In this document: one piece after another, positions 33,123 through 43,637 of the stretch | How the letters are laid out: every line of letters starts with the position of its first letter | How positions within the stretch are numbered: position 1 is the stretch's first letter | DNA from: Adenophora triphylla var. japonica | Lineage: Eukaryota > Streptophyta > Magnoliopsida > Asterales > Campanulaceae | Reading direction: 5' to 3' | DNA: 64,000 nt | Assembly (NCBI GenBank): GCA_022495995.1 | Contig: JAFEMH010003618.1 | Span: 1-64,000, forward strand | The notes under the pieces: generated by a model | Database searches by the model: none | Told to the model about the DNA's origin: nothing | Seen by the model: only the letters and a program-made list of their open reading frames with translations | Position numbers and translations under genes: made by a program

Positions 33123-34743
33123 GAAGGTGTGATGATGCCCACCGGATTTTTTTACATTTTTTGTAAAATCGAAAACGGAGTCGCCACGCCATTTTTATTT
33201 TAAAGGGCCAAAACTTTGAAAAATGCCCAAAATGAGAGATTTGAGTTCGGAGGTCACGTTACACTCCGGGAAAAACGTTAGGGTTCACCCGGAATGCCTC
33301 GTAAAACGAGTCTTCCTAGCCTAAAACCATTTGTGTGTGTGTGTGTGTGTTTCTTTGTTTAATATAAATGCAAACTGAGAAAACTAAAAATTGAGAACTC
33401 TTTGTAAGACATTAAAAAAGTCCCATGATTTTTGGTATGATTTTAGGGTTGAGTTTTGGTACTCAAAAGACTCCTTGAAGTTGAAAGTCAATTCTGCCAG
33501 AATGAAAAAGACAGTGGACACTTGATTTTTGAATGGATTTAAGAGTCTTAAAAACTCAGAATCTGGGGAAAGTTAGATAATGAAAGTTGTTCAAAACATC
33601 TTAAATAAGGTTACTGCAAAATATTTTTATGATTGGAGATGATTTGATGGACCAAAGCCCTCTGGAAATCACAGATGTGAAATCTGGATTTCCAGAGACT
33701 GCTAAACTGACCTTTGGAAAATAATTTGGAAAAGGCAGTTAGACTCACATAAAAAATAAAGTAAAAATATTTCTGGAATTCTATGGATGTTGGCTACAAA
33801 AAGTATTTTGTAGTAAATACCAAATTCCAAGTTTTACTGTGTCCAAAAAATAGGAAAATGGACTGAGGCCACAGAAAAATGCTACTGGACAGCAACATAT
33901 TCTTGAAGGAAAATGTGATTTTAAGGGTTTTGCATCCATGCTTGTCCCCATTTCCTTAGGATTTGAATAGTGATCACTAAACATGTTTAGTGGTGATCTA
34001 CTATATCAAGCCATCCTTAGGGTACATTAGGACTTGAAGCACTTCATTTGCTTGGGATGGGGAGATTTAGCATGAAATAAAGATTAATGTATGAAAATGC
34101 TTTTAAGTCAAGGATGTATCAACTCTAGAGTGGATTTCTAAGGTGGTCATTAGGATGACCATCCTTGAGATCTTTGAACTCAATGTATCAACTTCACCCT
34201 TTTTGTAACTTAAGAACCTTAATGATCTTCATCCATCGAAATTGTTCCAAGGTGAAGATCTTAGGTTCGGAAAACACTTTCAAGGAAGTAAAAAACATTT
34301 TAGATCTTTTAAAATGGTCATCCATGGAAATTTATTCCAAGGTGACTTCATTTTAGGTCAAGTAACAACTATTTTATGTAAGATAAAAGACAACAATTTG
34401 GAAGGAATGTTGATCCTTATAGAAGATCATCCATGGAGATGAACTTCCATGGAGATCCTCTTGAACAACAAGTGGAAGAACAAGTTACATCTTTAAAGTA
34501 TGAGATACATGTATGGATGAGGGAGGTTTAAGGTAAGGAGAAGGAGGGTTTATCAATGGTGGTATCCTATCTTTCTTGGATTTGTGTTTGAGACTTGAAT
34601 TTGAGAGTGTTTAGTGAAGAGATTTGGGAAAATGATTAAGAAAAAGGTGGCAATTCAAGGAATTCCCACTGTTTTCTATAATATTTTTGCCAGGATGCTG
34701 TTGTGAGTGAATTGTTCTTGTTTAAAATGAGACTGAGGGGCTC

Positions 34744-34751
34744 TATTTATA
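34744..34751 (-). promoter_or_regulatory. TATA box of the Ogre LTR
   Basis: Minus strand CTATAAATAGAGCCCCTC, at 34744-34751 here and 60558-60565 in the other LTR. It is a classic plant TATAAATA context. Confidence 0.7.
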
Positions 34752-34774
34752 GGCCACTGGAGGAGACAATCCTG

Positions 34775-34805
34775 TCCGCGCGGATTACATTCCTGTCCGC
34801 GCGGA
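34775..34805. promoter_or_regulatory. Two TCCGCGCGGA palindromes in the LTR promoter
   Basis: Perfect 10-bp palindromes at 34775-34784 and 34796-34805, about 24 and 45 bp upstream of the minus-strand TATA box. In the 5' LTR they read TTCGCGCAGA and TTCGCGCGGA (60590-60599, 60611-60620). The same palindrome is found at 36906 and 40267. Confidence 0.6.
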
Positions 34806-35081
34806 TCCAAACGTCACGGCGTGTTCATTTAATCTTTGCTTTGCGAGCTTTGGACAAAAGGAATAAAATTTTCAAATACTCAACCAGCTGTTATTTACAG
34901 ATTGTTATTTTCGGATTTTTACCCTTTGTGAGATTCCTTACCTTGTTTAACTCCAAATAGCAATCCCCAACTTACCCTTGCTTTGTTAGAAAAGTTAGGT
35001 TTTGTTAGAAAAGTTAAGGTTTTTGTTAGGGATGTGAAGGCTTTTGTTAGTTTTTTAACAACTCAAATTGGAGCACTTACA

Positions 35082-35096
35082 GTAGCCCCTCGGCGA
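35082..35096 (-). other. 3' polypurine tract of the Ogre element
   Basis: Minus strand CGCCGAGGGGCTAC directly precedes the LTR start TGTAAGTGC. It is less purine-pure than usual. Confidence 0.6.
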
Positions 35097-35149
35097 CGGC
35101 GCTTTCGAAGGAAGCGGGGTCGTCGATAAGAGTAAGGCTCCATATTTGA

Positions 35150-35960
35150 CAAGATGGGACAAGGGGTGACCTAAGTGGTCGAGTGGCTGGACCTGGTGAT
35201 AGGCTACCTACGTATTCTTAAGAGGAATCAAGCCGGTCGTAGTTTGGGTCTTTCGACTATCTTCAGACGTCAACCCTAGAGCGACTATTTTAGGATGTCA
35301 ACCTAGTGAGCGAGTTCTGCAGTCGGTTGCTGAAAGAAACTCTGTTGGGGATAAGAGATGACCATTTTGGTCTGATGGCTAGAGTTGTATATCCGCACTG
35401 CTGGGGAAAGGAATGACCATTTTGGTCTGATGGTTGAACCTAATGGTAGGCTACCTACGTATCCTTAAGAGGAATCAAGCCAGTCGTAGTTCGGGTCTTT
35501 CGACTATCTTCAGACGTCGACCCTAGAGTGACTATTTTAGGATGTCAACCCGGTGATGATGGCATTTTTGGTGCCTCGAACCTTGAAGATGGCATTTTAG
35601 GTACCTCGGACCTTGATGATGGCGTTTTAGGTGCCTCGAACCTTAAAGATGGCATCCTTGAAGATGGCATTTTAGGTGCCTCGAACCTTAAAGATGGCGT
35701 TTTAGGTGCCTCGAACCTTAAAGATGGCGTTTTAGGTGCCTCGAACCTTGATGATGGCGTTTTAGGTGCCTCGAACCTTGATGATGGCGTTTTTAGGTGC
35801 CTCGGACCTTGATTTGAAATGTTTTCCCTTGATGGTTTGGGAAAGATTTTGAAGGGATCGGTCTTACGTCTGCTGCCGAGGGAAAGGATGACCGTATTGG
35901 TCGAGTGGCTGGACCTATGGTAGGCTACCTACGTATCCCGATTGGGGAATCAAGCCCATA
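35150..35960. repeat. Dispersed direct repeats around 'ggctacctacgtat..gaatcaagcc'
   Basis: A block of roughly 100-150 bp with ggctacctacgtat, gaggaatcaagcc and cgtagtt recurs at about 35170-35300, 35400-35540 and 35895-35970. A diverged relative lies at about 42145-42200, on the far side of the antisense genes. Confidence 0.75.
35555..35811 (+). repeat. 30-bp minisatellite
   Basis: Eight full copies and one 15-bp half copy (35645-35659) of a 30-bp unit like GATGATGGCGTTTTAGGTGC plus CTCGAACCTT. Because 30 is a multiple of three, the + strand stays open and would read a repeating GASNLDDGVL decapeptide. There is no sign that this is expressed. Confidence 0.93.
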
Positions 35961-35984
35961 CGTAGTTCGAAAGCTGCTGTGGTG

Positions 35985-36790
35985 GAATCGAGGAAAGAAA
36001 CGGAATTTTGTTAACTTTCGTCTGAGAAATCGGACTTACGTTTTACTGTTGTTGATGAAATTGAGGAAAGAAATGGGATTCCGTTAACTTTTGTCGGAGA
36101 AATCGGACTTACGTTTTATTGCCGTTGATGAAATTGAGGAAAGAAACAGGATTCCGTTAACTTTCGTCGGAAAAATCGGACTTACGTTTTACTGCCGTTG
36201 ATGAAATTGAGGAAAGAAACGGGATTCCGTTAACTTTCGTTGGAGAAAATGGACTTACGTTTTACTGTCGTTGATGATAATGAGGAAAGAAACGGGATTC
36301 CGTTAACTTTCGTCTAGAAATCGGACTTACGTTTTACTGCCGTTGATGATAATGAGGAAAGAAACGGGATTCCGTTAACTTTCGCTGGAGAAATCGGACT
36401 TACGTTTTACTGCCGTTGATGATAACGAGGAAAGAAACGGGATTCCGTTAACTTTCGCTGGAGAAATCGGACTTACGTTTTACTGTCGTTGATGAAATTG
36501 AGGAAAGAAACGGGATTCCGTTAACTTTCGCTGGAGAAATCGGACTTACGTTTTACTGTCGTTGATGAAATTAAGGAAAGAAACGAGATTCCGTTAACTT
36601 TCGCTGGAGAAATCGGACTTACGTTTTACTGCCGTTGGTGATAATGGGGAAAGAAACGGGATTCCGTTAACTTTCGTTTGGAGAAATCGGACTTCCGTTT
36701 TACGGCCGTTGGTGATAATGAGGAAAGAAACGGGATTCCGTTAACTTTCGCTGGAGAAATCGGACTTAAGTTTTACTGCCGTTGGGTTCC
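35985..36790. repeat. 73-bp minisatellite
   Basis: About eleven tandem copies of a 73-bp unit that includes GAGGAAAGAAACGGGATTCC, GTTAACTTTCGCTGGAGAAA and TCGGACTTACGTTTTACTGC. Starts are near 35990, 36062, 36135, 36210, 36283, 36354, 36427, 36500, 36573, 36646 and 36721. Tandem repeats in the 3' untranslated region are a known feature of Ogre elements. Confidence 0.95.
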
Positions 36791-36905
36791 TTTGGAAGGA
36801 GACTAACCTAGGTAGACTTTGGTTATCCTCCGTTAAGTTTAGGACTAAACTGCAGGATCCTGAAATTTTAAAGGGCAAAATAGTCATTTTGGCACCTCAA
36901 TTCCA

Positions 36906-36915
36906 TCCGCGCGGA
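36906..36915. promoter_or_regulatory. TCCGCGCGGA palindrome upstream of the antisense mobile-domain gene
   Basis: Same palindrome as in the LTR promoter, 153 bp upstream of the + strand ATG at 37069. A TTTTAAAAGG string follows at about 36937-36946 and could serve as a TATA-like element. The role is inferred. Confidence 0.5.
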
Positions 36916-37068
36916 CTAGAATGAAGCCCGGACAGGTTTTAAAAGGGCGCCGCCCTTCTTCTTCCTCTTCACAGTTTTGAACGCAGTTCACGAGAGAGAG
37001 ACGGGAGAAACCGCCATTGACGGCCAAAAAGCTTCAAAAATCCGTCGATTTTCTTCGATTTTCGAGCA

Positions 37069-39366
37069 ATGGAACACGGGGGAGTTGCTATTCAAGGCCA
37101 AGGACGTGGCCCGATCGCGGAGAGTCGGCTAGAGCTTGTAAGGATGAGGAGGCATTACCACTTTCACAATCTATTGCGGAGGAGCCATATCCCGATATGT
37201 GGCAACATTGGTCCACTGATCCGAGTCTTCGCACGGTATACTTCGAATCCACTCATTTCCTTTGTCGATTTTTGTTTGAAATTGATTTTTTTTTTTTTTG
37301 ATTTTTCTTCTTTTTTTTTTTTAAATCCGAAAATTGTGTTCTTGGCATTGAAATTGGACTTTGATGATTTGCATGTTGTATTGAGTATATGGGCAATTCA
37401 AATATGCATTTTGTTTGAAAAAAGAATGGGCGTTTTGCCATTTTTGAAATATGAGATGACGAAAATTTTCCCGAATCCGGGACGGATTTTTTTTCTTGCA
37501 TGTAGGATTTTTGCAATGAGATGATGTTTTCATGAATGATATGAATGCAAGGAATTATGCATGCATGCTATTTTGTAAAAATAGGATTTTTTGTGAAAAA
37601 TGGGACGGATTTTTGCTTCCGTTGATTGAATGTATGAATGTGGAAAATTGTTTATGTATGCTATTTTATGAAAAATGGGACGGAGTTTTGCTTCCGTTGA
37701 CTCAATGTGAATGCATTGTGAAAAATTGCATGTCATCATTCTTTTTTAAAAATAAAAACGGGACGGAGTTTTGCTTCTGTTAACTCCTTGTCATTATGAA
37801 TGAATGATGAAGTGATTGCTGAAAAATCTTTTCTTTTGTGCGAGAAAAATGGGGCTGAGTCCATTATATGCCGTTATGCTGCCGAATTTTCTTCAAAACT
37901 TTATGTCTATGATGCATGTGTATGCTTTTTAAATGTAAATGCAATTTTTTTTTGACATTTTTGTTTTTCTTTCAATTGCAGGGTGGAGATCGTTTTGTGA
38001 CGGAGCAGCTGAATAAGCTGAAGACCCGGGGATCAGTGGAGTCTGTGATCAGCCTGTGGGACCGGCTTCCAGTCTTGGGCAGAGGCAATTTGATGAGTCC
38101 GAGACAGATCGTCATTGAGACTGGGTTGTATGAGTTCATCGAGTGTCTAAGGGGGTTGATCAAGTTCCCCAAGAGTAAGGGCTTGATTTTTGCTTTGGCG
38201 CATCATTGGTGGGACGTGACCCACACATTCCATTTCTTCTGGGGCGAGGCTACGGTCACACCTTCTGATTATGCTGCGATCACGGGCCTGTCCTTTAAGG
38301 GACGTAGCATTGAGTGGCGGGATGGCTACAGTGACCGGGAGTTGCAGGATCTTCTAGGCTTTATCCCTATTCCCAAAAAGGGGATGGGGATGGAGTATGC
38401 TGTGGTCCACGGGAAGATCGTGGAGAGCATTGAGAATTATGAGGCTGGTGATGAGAGAGTAGCTGCTGAGCAGATTGCTAGGGCTTTTCTGTGGTTCGCT
38501 TTTTCGAGTACGCTGTTTGGACATGCCGAGGGGACGGCGGTATTTTCCCTGCTGAAGACGTTGACTGATGTGGAGATGGCTGGAGAGGTAGCTTGGGGGG
38601 AGGCCGGGCTGGCAGAGCTTTACTTTGCTCTAGATGTGCACAAAGAAAGGCGCGAGCTCCCTTACGTGCTTTGAGTTCCCTCTGGAGGTATAAGCTTCTG
38701 CTTTTTCTTTTCCTTATGCACGCGTTGTTCCTTTCCGCACTTAATTGATGTAATTTTTACCTTTCCCAGGTATGGGCTCTGGAGTTCTTTCATGTCACGA
38801 TGTGGCGGCAGCCGGCGGAGCACATCGGGGCATATCCGGCTATGCTCTCCTGGACCAAGCATGCTCGGGAGAAGATAGGTTCTAGGGGGCGCACGACCCT
38901 CAAGTACAAGGAGTGCCTGCCCCTTATGAGAGCAGAGACAGATGAGAGGATGAGGTTCTACCCCTGGGGCCGCTTCGACGTGGAGCAGCTGAAGGGTGCA
39001 GAGAGGTGGACTGTTGAGAGGAGGATTTTGAGAGGGCTATCATGTGACGTGTATTACTTGGGGGAGAGGGTGACGCGCCCACATGGCAAAGGTGTGCCTT
39101 TGATGGCACCGATGGAGCCTCCTGCTGACATGATGCATCCGACTGAGAGTTCGGAGACCTGGGGTGATTATCGAGGTGGCCAGCACTTCTCGAGGTTTGT
39201 GACAGACGAGGATTATTCGCGGTTTATCTTGAGGAGGCTGAGGATGCCCCAGGTGCTTGAGAGAGAGGGGGAGCAGGTTGTGCGGTACCCTCGATCGGAC
39301 TTTTCGTATGTCCAGGATGGGGTTAGATTGAGAGTGCAGATCCCTATCCCTGAGCGGGTCCCATGA
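37069..39366 (+). CDS. Plant mobile domain (PMD) gene, antisense within the Ogre element, spliced
   Basis: The middle exon matches the plant mobile domain found in MAIL1/MAIN-type nuclear proteins and in many transposons: IETGLYEFIECLR, then ALAHHWWDVTHTFHFFWGEATVTPSDYAAITGL near residues 75-115. A consistent model is exon 37069-37137 (ATG; donor GTAAGG), exon 37982-38665 (acceptor TTGCAG; donor GTGCTT, or readthrough to a TGA at 38672), and exon 38770-39366 (acceptor TTCCCAG), all in phase 0. Exon 3 begins VWALEFFHVTMWRQPAEHIGAYP, a typical continuation of the domain. The coding strand is opposite to gag-pol. The model is mine; the first exon and the GTGC donor are the weak points. Confidence 0.7.
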
Positions 39367-39479
39367 GCTTTCCGGCCTCGTCCGGATATAAAGGTACGAC
39401 TTTTTACTACTTCTGTCGCTTCTTCTTTTCTTTTGCATCAATCATTTCTGACGCTTTTGTTTTCGTGCACTTCCCGGCT

Positions 39480-39959
39480 GTGGTTGTGGAGAAGCTGACG
39501 AAGCAGGTGATTGGGGCCAAGAAGTTCCTTAGGAGGATGGTTGCCTGTGGGGCTGCTCAGGGCAGAGCGAGACGAGCACAGCCGGCACCTGTAGAGAGGG
39601 AGACTTCCCCTATTCCTTCCGAGCATTCTACCGAGACTCCTCTTTCTCCTCTCATAGATCCCAGCATGGAGCTGCCTCCGGACCACGTCATCCTCGGGGA
39701 TTTGCATGGACAGGGACATGTTTGGCGCCACGGTGGATCATCTTCGCATGGCCAGGGATCCGATGCGTTCACGTTTGGATATGACTTCTTTGCGGATCTC
39801 GGCTTGCTTTATCGTGGCGTGTCGGTTGATCCAGGCGAGCCTCTCTATGGAGACGAGGATGACGATCCCGAGCCCGAGATATTCATGACTACTGAGGAGG
39901 CGGGCCTGAGTCGCAAAAGGGACCGGGGGAAAGCGCCAGCCATTGAGGATTCTGATTGA
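39480..39959 (+). CDS. Possible last exon of the mobile-domain gene
   Basis: An open stretch in another frame from 39363 to 39959 encodes VVVEKLTKQVIGAKKFLRRM, then a Pro/Ser/Thr-rich region, an acidic run (GDEDDDPEPEIF) and a basic end (SRKRDRGKAPAIEDSD) before TGA. A pyrimidine-rich stretch with possible acceptors lies at about 39400-39487. It may be spliced to exon 3 from a donor near GTACGACT (39394), giving a longer protein. The exact junction is uncertain. Confidence 0.5.
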   Translation: MVVEKLTKQVIGAKKFLRRMVACGAAQGRARRAQPAPVERETSPIPSEHSTETPLSPLIDPSMELPPDHVILGDLHGQGHVWRHGGSSSHGQGSDAFTFGYDFFADLGLLYRGVSVDPGEPLYGDEDDDPEPEIFMTTEEAGLSRKRDRGKAPAIEDSD

Positions 39960-40266
39960 TGATCTTTGGTTGATTCTGAGATTGTACCTATTTTGACAGA
40001 TACAGTTTATTTTTCATGCACACATTTTTTTTTGTTTTTCTCTGTTTTTTTTTGGAATGTAATAATCTAGGATTACTGTTACCTACATTTTTTTATGCAT
40101 GTGTATGTTGCGTGAGCCCGGTTTTGTGGCGAGGGTGTGAATGTTTGGTATAGGAACTGTTTGGACAGTTTTTGTGCAGGTATCGAGCGGCTGTGATGAA
40201 ATATTCCTCCGCGGTGCAGCAGTAAAAACTGGTGCAGATTTTTATTTTTTGATGGGATCATTTGTA

Positions 40267-40314
40267 TCCGCGCGGATGGGACAGTAGTCTGACACGGGCA
40301 TTTAATTTTTGCTT
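40267..40314 (+). promoter_or_regulatory. TCCGCGCGGA palindrome plus CATTTAAT module upstream of the DUF7745-like gene
   Basis: TCCGCGCGGA at 40267-40276 (within the longer ATCCGCGCGGAT) is followed 22 bases later by CATTTAATTTTTGCTT (40299-40314). In the 3' LTR the same palindrome (34796-34805) is followed 20 bases later by CATTTAATCTTTGCTT (34826-34841), 15 of 16 bases identical. The coding ATG is at 40403. Confidence 0.55.
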
Positions 40315-40402
40315 CAGATCTGGTTTTCCCCTCTTTTAATTCAAACACCTTCTTCAACCACCAGTTTCAAACTGCATTTTCGGGGAGAAGGAGAGAAAAT
40401 CC

Positions 40403-41917
40403 ATGGAGAAAATTGTGAGCATGAGAAATCCATCCAAATTGTCCCAAGAATCTCAAATTACTTTCTTCAACAAGTTCAAGGAGTGGTCCCGGGAGATTAT
40501 GAACGAGAGAAGATCATTTTTCGAAGAAAGGTACAAGATAAAATGCTTGTGGTCTCTCAAAGAATTGGTTCCGAATTATGATCTCTTGAGGGCTTCTTCT
40601 TCATTTTGGGATACTAGAAGGCATGTCTTTTGTTTTTCTTACAATGAGGTGGTTCCGACCGTTGAAGAATTCCGGCCTTTGCTTGGTGGTCCCGAGGTGG
40701 AAGAGATTGCGATTCCTTTGCCCGGAGGAGCTTCTTTTGTTGATAGGTTGTGCAACCTTCTTCATCTTTCCCCGAAGGAAGCACAAGGTATGATCCGTGG
40801 TCCCGATCATTTTGACATTTCTGGTCTTCCTGATAGATTTAGGGGTTTAGGCTTGATTGATGATGCCTATTGGGATGCTTTTGCATTTTGTATGTTTGGG
40901 ACCTTGTTTATGGTTTACTCCTTTGGGATTTGTCATCGGGCTTTGCTGGATGTAGTTGTTCACTGTCGCTTGGGCCGAGATGTTGCGCCCTTGATCCTGG
41001 GGGAGACCCTTCATGCTCTTGACAGGCTGGCTACTGGGAGGCGGTATATGCACGGGGGTAGCTTGTTTCTTTTGACTATGTGGCTGATGGAGCGCGTGGG
41101 GGTCCTTCACGAAACTTCTGATGCGGTCAAACCTTGGACTTTTGCCAGGAGAGGAGTTACTGTGGATCTTGATGATCAGGGCTCATGGGAGTATTGGATA
41201 GTTTGTCGCCAGACTGCGGATATCAGGTGGTCGGTGCCTCATTGGCGGGTAGAGACTCGGAGAGTGCTTCAGGATGGTTTTCATGTGGTTATGCTTCCGG
41301 GGCTTTCTCAGTCCAGTTTTTATATTCCGGCTCTGGTTCGGAGGCAGTTTGGCTTGGAGCAGACTCCTTTGGAGGGCTTTGAGGATATAGCTACCAGGGT
41401 GGTGGCTTCTGCTTCGATGGATGATCCTTCAGTGCTTCCATTCCTTTCCCGAGCATGGAGGTATGATGTCTTTCCTCCTAGGGTTATCCTCAGGCGTCCA
41501 GGGCACGTGTTTCTGACCACTTGGTACTTGGATTGGTACGAGAGGCATTTGGGGGAGACTCAGGTGGCTATTTTGAGACGGCGTGAGGCCATTGTTGGTG
41601 CGGAAGATATGACAGTTTCGGAGAGGAGGAGGGCGGAGGCGAGGGCCAATCCTCATTATAGGAGTGGAGATGTCGTGACTGACTACGAGTCCTATGTCAA
41701 GAGACAGGAGGGGAGGATTCCTATGTTGCCAGTTCGGCTACAGGAGATGAGAGACGAGGCTAGGGCTACTAAGGCCCTTATGGACGCGGGTTTGATAGAT
41801 CATGTCCTTACACCAGAGCTTGGTAGGAGGAAGACTGACATTTTTCCTGTGCAGAGGAAGAAGACCCGAAGAGGAGGAAAGAAGAGGGGAGAAGCCAGTA
41901 CGAGTGGCTTGGAGTGA
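40403..41917 (+). CDS. Intact 504-residue DUF7745-like protein, antisense within the Ogre element
   Basis: One uninterrupted frame from ATG 40403 to TGA. Residues about 45-110 (LKELVPNYDLLRASSSFWDT, HVFCFSYNEVVPTVEEFRPL) resemble DUF7745 proteins, a plant family of unknown function often annotated in and near retrotransposons. FGTLFMVYSFG and GGSLFLLTMWLMERVGVL follow in the middle. The end is strongly basic (RRKTDIFPVQRKKTRRGGKKRGEAS) and could act as a nuclear signal. No intron is needed. It lies just downstream of the mobile-domain gene on the same strand and opposite to pol. Its intactness next to a heavily broken gag-pol is notable. The family name is by resemblance; the function is unknown. 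Confidence 0.75.
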   Translation: MEKIVSMRNPSKLSQESQITFFNKFKEWSREIMNERRSFFEERYKIKCLWSLKELVPNYDLLRASSSFWDTRRHVFCFSYNEVVPTVEEFRPLLGGPEVEEIAIPLPGGASFVDRLCNLLHLSPKEAQGMIRGPDHFDISGLPDRFRGLGLIDDAYWDAFAFCMFGTLFMVYSFGICHRALLDVVVHCRLGRDVAPLILGETLHALDRLATGRRYMHGGSLFLLTMWLMERVGVLHETSDAVKPWTFARRGVTVDLDDQGSWEYWIVCRQTADIRWSVPHWRVETRRVLQDGFHVVMLPGLSQSSFYIPALVRRQFGLEQTPLEGFEDIATRVVASASMDDPSVLPFLSRAWRYDVFPPRVILRRPGHVFLTTWYLDWYERHLGETQVAILRRREAIVGAEDMTVSERRRAEARANPHYRSGDVVTDYESYVKRQEGRIPMLPVRLQEMRDEARATKALMDAGLIDHVLTPELGRRKTDIFPVQRKKTRRGGKKRGEASTSGLE

Positions 41918-42456
41918 CCTTGAGGTTTCTGAGTATCCCTTTCTTGTCGTAGCAGATACATTAGTTGTTATGTATCTTAGTTTCTTTTAGCAGATTGTAA
42001 GTCGTAGGAGTGAACCGAGCTTAGACTCATCAAAAAGTTTTTAACTGTAATGAATATGTGAATTGCTTTAGAGTTTTTCAAGACGCCTTCATGGCTTGAT
42101 CAACAAAGTATGACTTTTATTTGTGTTTTAGACCGAACCGTTTCCGGCTGCCTACGTTCCCCTTGGACCAAAGGGCTCAGGTCTCCGTAGTTCGACTCGG
42201 TTAATTTGTTTTTTTTTTTTGTGCAACCTGTTTTTACCTAGGTCGCCCTTTCGGGTTTTCAACCTAGTTGGGTATTACTCTTTTAGCACTCTTTTTTTTT
42301 TTATCTATATTTTTTGTTTTTTTTTTTGTTCAACCCTGTTTTTTACCTAAGTCGCCCTTTCGGGTTTTCAACCTAGTTGGGTATTACTCTTTTAGCACTC
42401 TTTTTTTTTGATATATTTTTTTTTTGTTGTTTTTTTTTTTGAAATGACTCAGTGTT
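41918..42456. repeat. Tandem duplication with poly-T between the antisense gene and integrase
   Basis: A unit of roughly 115 bp containing GTCGCCCTTTCGGGTTTTCA, 'acctagttgggtattactc' and a long poly-T occurs twice (about 42230-42315 and 42345-42410). No gene is present. Confidence 0.8.
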
Positions 42457-43344
42457 TTACGCGTAGTATCTGCGCAGCTTGTCGCCGTTCACTGGGTGTA
42501 CAAAAGGACTTTCGTCTAGATCTGCAAGTTGCATGGCTCCTCCGGAGAAGATTTTCTGGACGACATATGGTCCGACCCAGACAGGCTCCCATTTGCCAAG
42601 CGGGTTGATGCGGACTGGGGGCTTCTCTTTCAAAACGAGGTCACCTTCCCTGATCTCCCGGTGTCTTACTTTCTTATCGAAGGATCTGGCCATTCTTCCT
42701 TGGTAAGCTCGGATATGTTCCATGGCCTTCAACCGGCGTTCATCTAGTAGAGCCAATTCATCATGGCGACTTTGGAGCCATTCGACCTCGTTGATCTGTC
42801 TTTCTAACAGCACGCGGAGTGAGGGGATCTTTATCTCAATCGGGAGCACGGCTTCCATTCCATAGGTGAGAGCAAACGGTGTTTCCCCGGTTGCCGTTCT
42901 GACGGATGTTCTGTATCCCCAGAGAGCAAGGTGAAGCTTGTCGGGCCAATCTCTTCCTCGGACAGCCATTTTCCGAATGATGTTTTCCAAAGTGTTGTTT
43001 TCTGCTTCAACGGCTCCGTTGGTTTGGGGCCTATAGGGAGATGACTTGTGACGGGTTATTCTGAATTCTGCTAGCAGCCTGTCGCATTCCCATTCAAAGT
43101 GGGATCCATTATCTGAAATGATTTCGGCTGGCAACCCGTATCTACATATGATCTTCTCTTTGATGAAGAGGGCTATTTTCTTGGCTTCCGGGTCGAGCGG
43201 TATCCGGTGTTCAACCATGGAAGGGTCGAGGCCAGGCATGTCTTGATAGGACTGTACATCCACGAATTCTCTTAGCAGCTCAACCAGGGCATCCTTTTCA
43301 GTTCCTACCAATCTGCGTCTCTCTACGCTCTTCTGCAATTCCAA
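42457..43344 (-). pseudogene. Fusion of the start of reverse transcriptase to the C-terminal half of integrase
   Basis: Residues 1-52 (LLREFVDVQSYQDMPGLDP, VEHRIPLDP) are the usual start of Tat/Ogre reverse transcriptase. Residue 53 onward (KKIALFIKEKIICRYGLPAEIISDNGSHF) is the middle of the integrase core, followed by SPYRPQTNGAVEAENNTLENI and a complete C-terminal domain ending in a stop at 42457. The join near 43188 is in frame. Catalytic YXDD, all of RNase H, the integrase zinc finger and the first catalytic aspartate are gone; the second aspartate and the glutamate remain. The 295-codon frame is otherwise open. Confidence 0.9.
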
Positions 43345-43637
43345 GATTCACACTTGTCAAAACCTCTTCGGCAGCTTGGGCTCGATTTTCCTCTTTTCGA
43401 ACAACCTGCTTAAAGATTTCTTTAATATATTATCCATTTAATGTGTCTGCTTCTTTATCTATTGAATCATTATTAACGATTTTTAGATTATTAGTCAATT
43501 TATCATTAGTTAAAGTGGCAATCAAGGGATACTCAGAAAGATTCATCATTTCATTGAGAACGAAAGGAAATACAGCATTGGCTACAACTTCGTAGTCTTC
43601 AGGCGTAAGGCCATCGGACGACTTGAGAGACTCGAAC

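Larger units (their letters stand above)
33128..35081 (-). repeat. 3' LTR of the Ogre-type element
   Basis: 1954 bp. The minus-strand TATAAATA lies at 34744-34751, just downstream (minus) of two TCCGCGCGGA palindromes (34775-34784 and 34796-34805). A (GT)n tract lies near 33330-33350, longer than in the other LTR. The string cggagtcgccac at 33176-33187 repeats the core of the primer-site complement. Confidence 0.95.

Noticed and set aside
35528..35812. 94-codon protein with a ten-residue repeat
   Set aside because: The 30-bp unit keeps any frame open; there is no start context or homology to support a gene.
35985..36790. CRISPR-like regular repeats
   Set aside because: Whole units repeat head to tail with no unique spacers, in a plant retrotransposon; it is a minisatellite.
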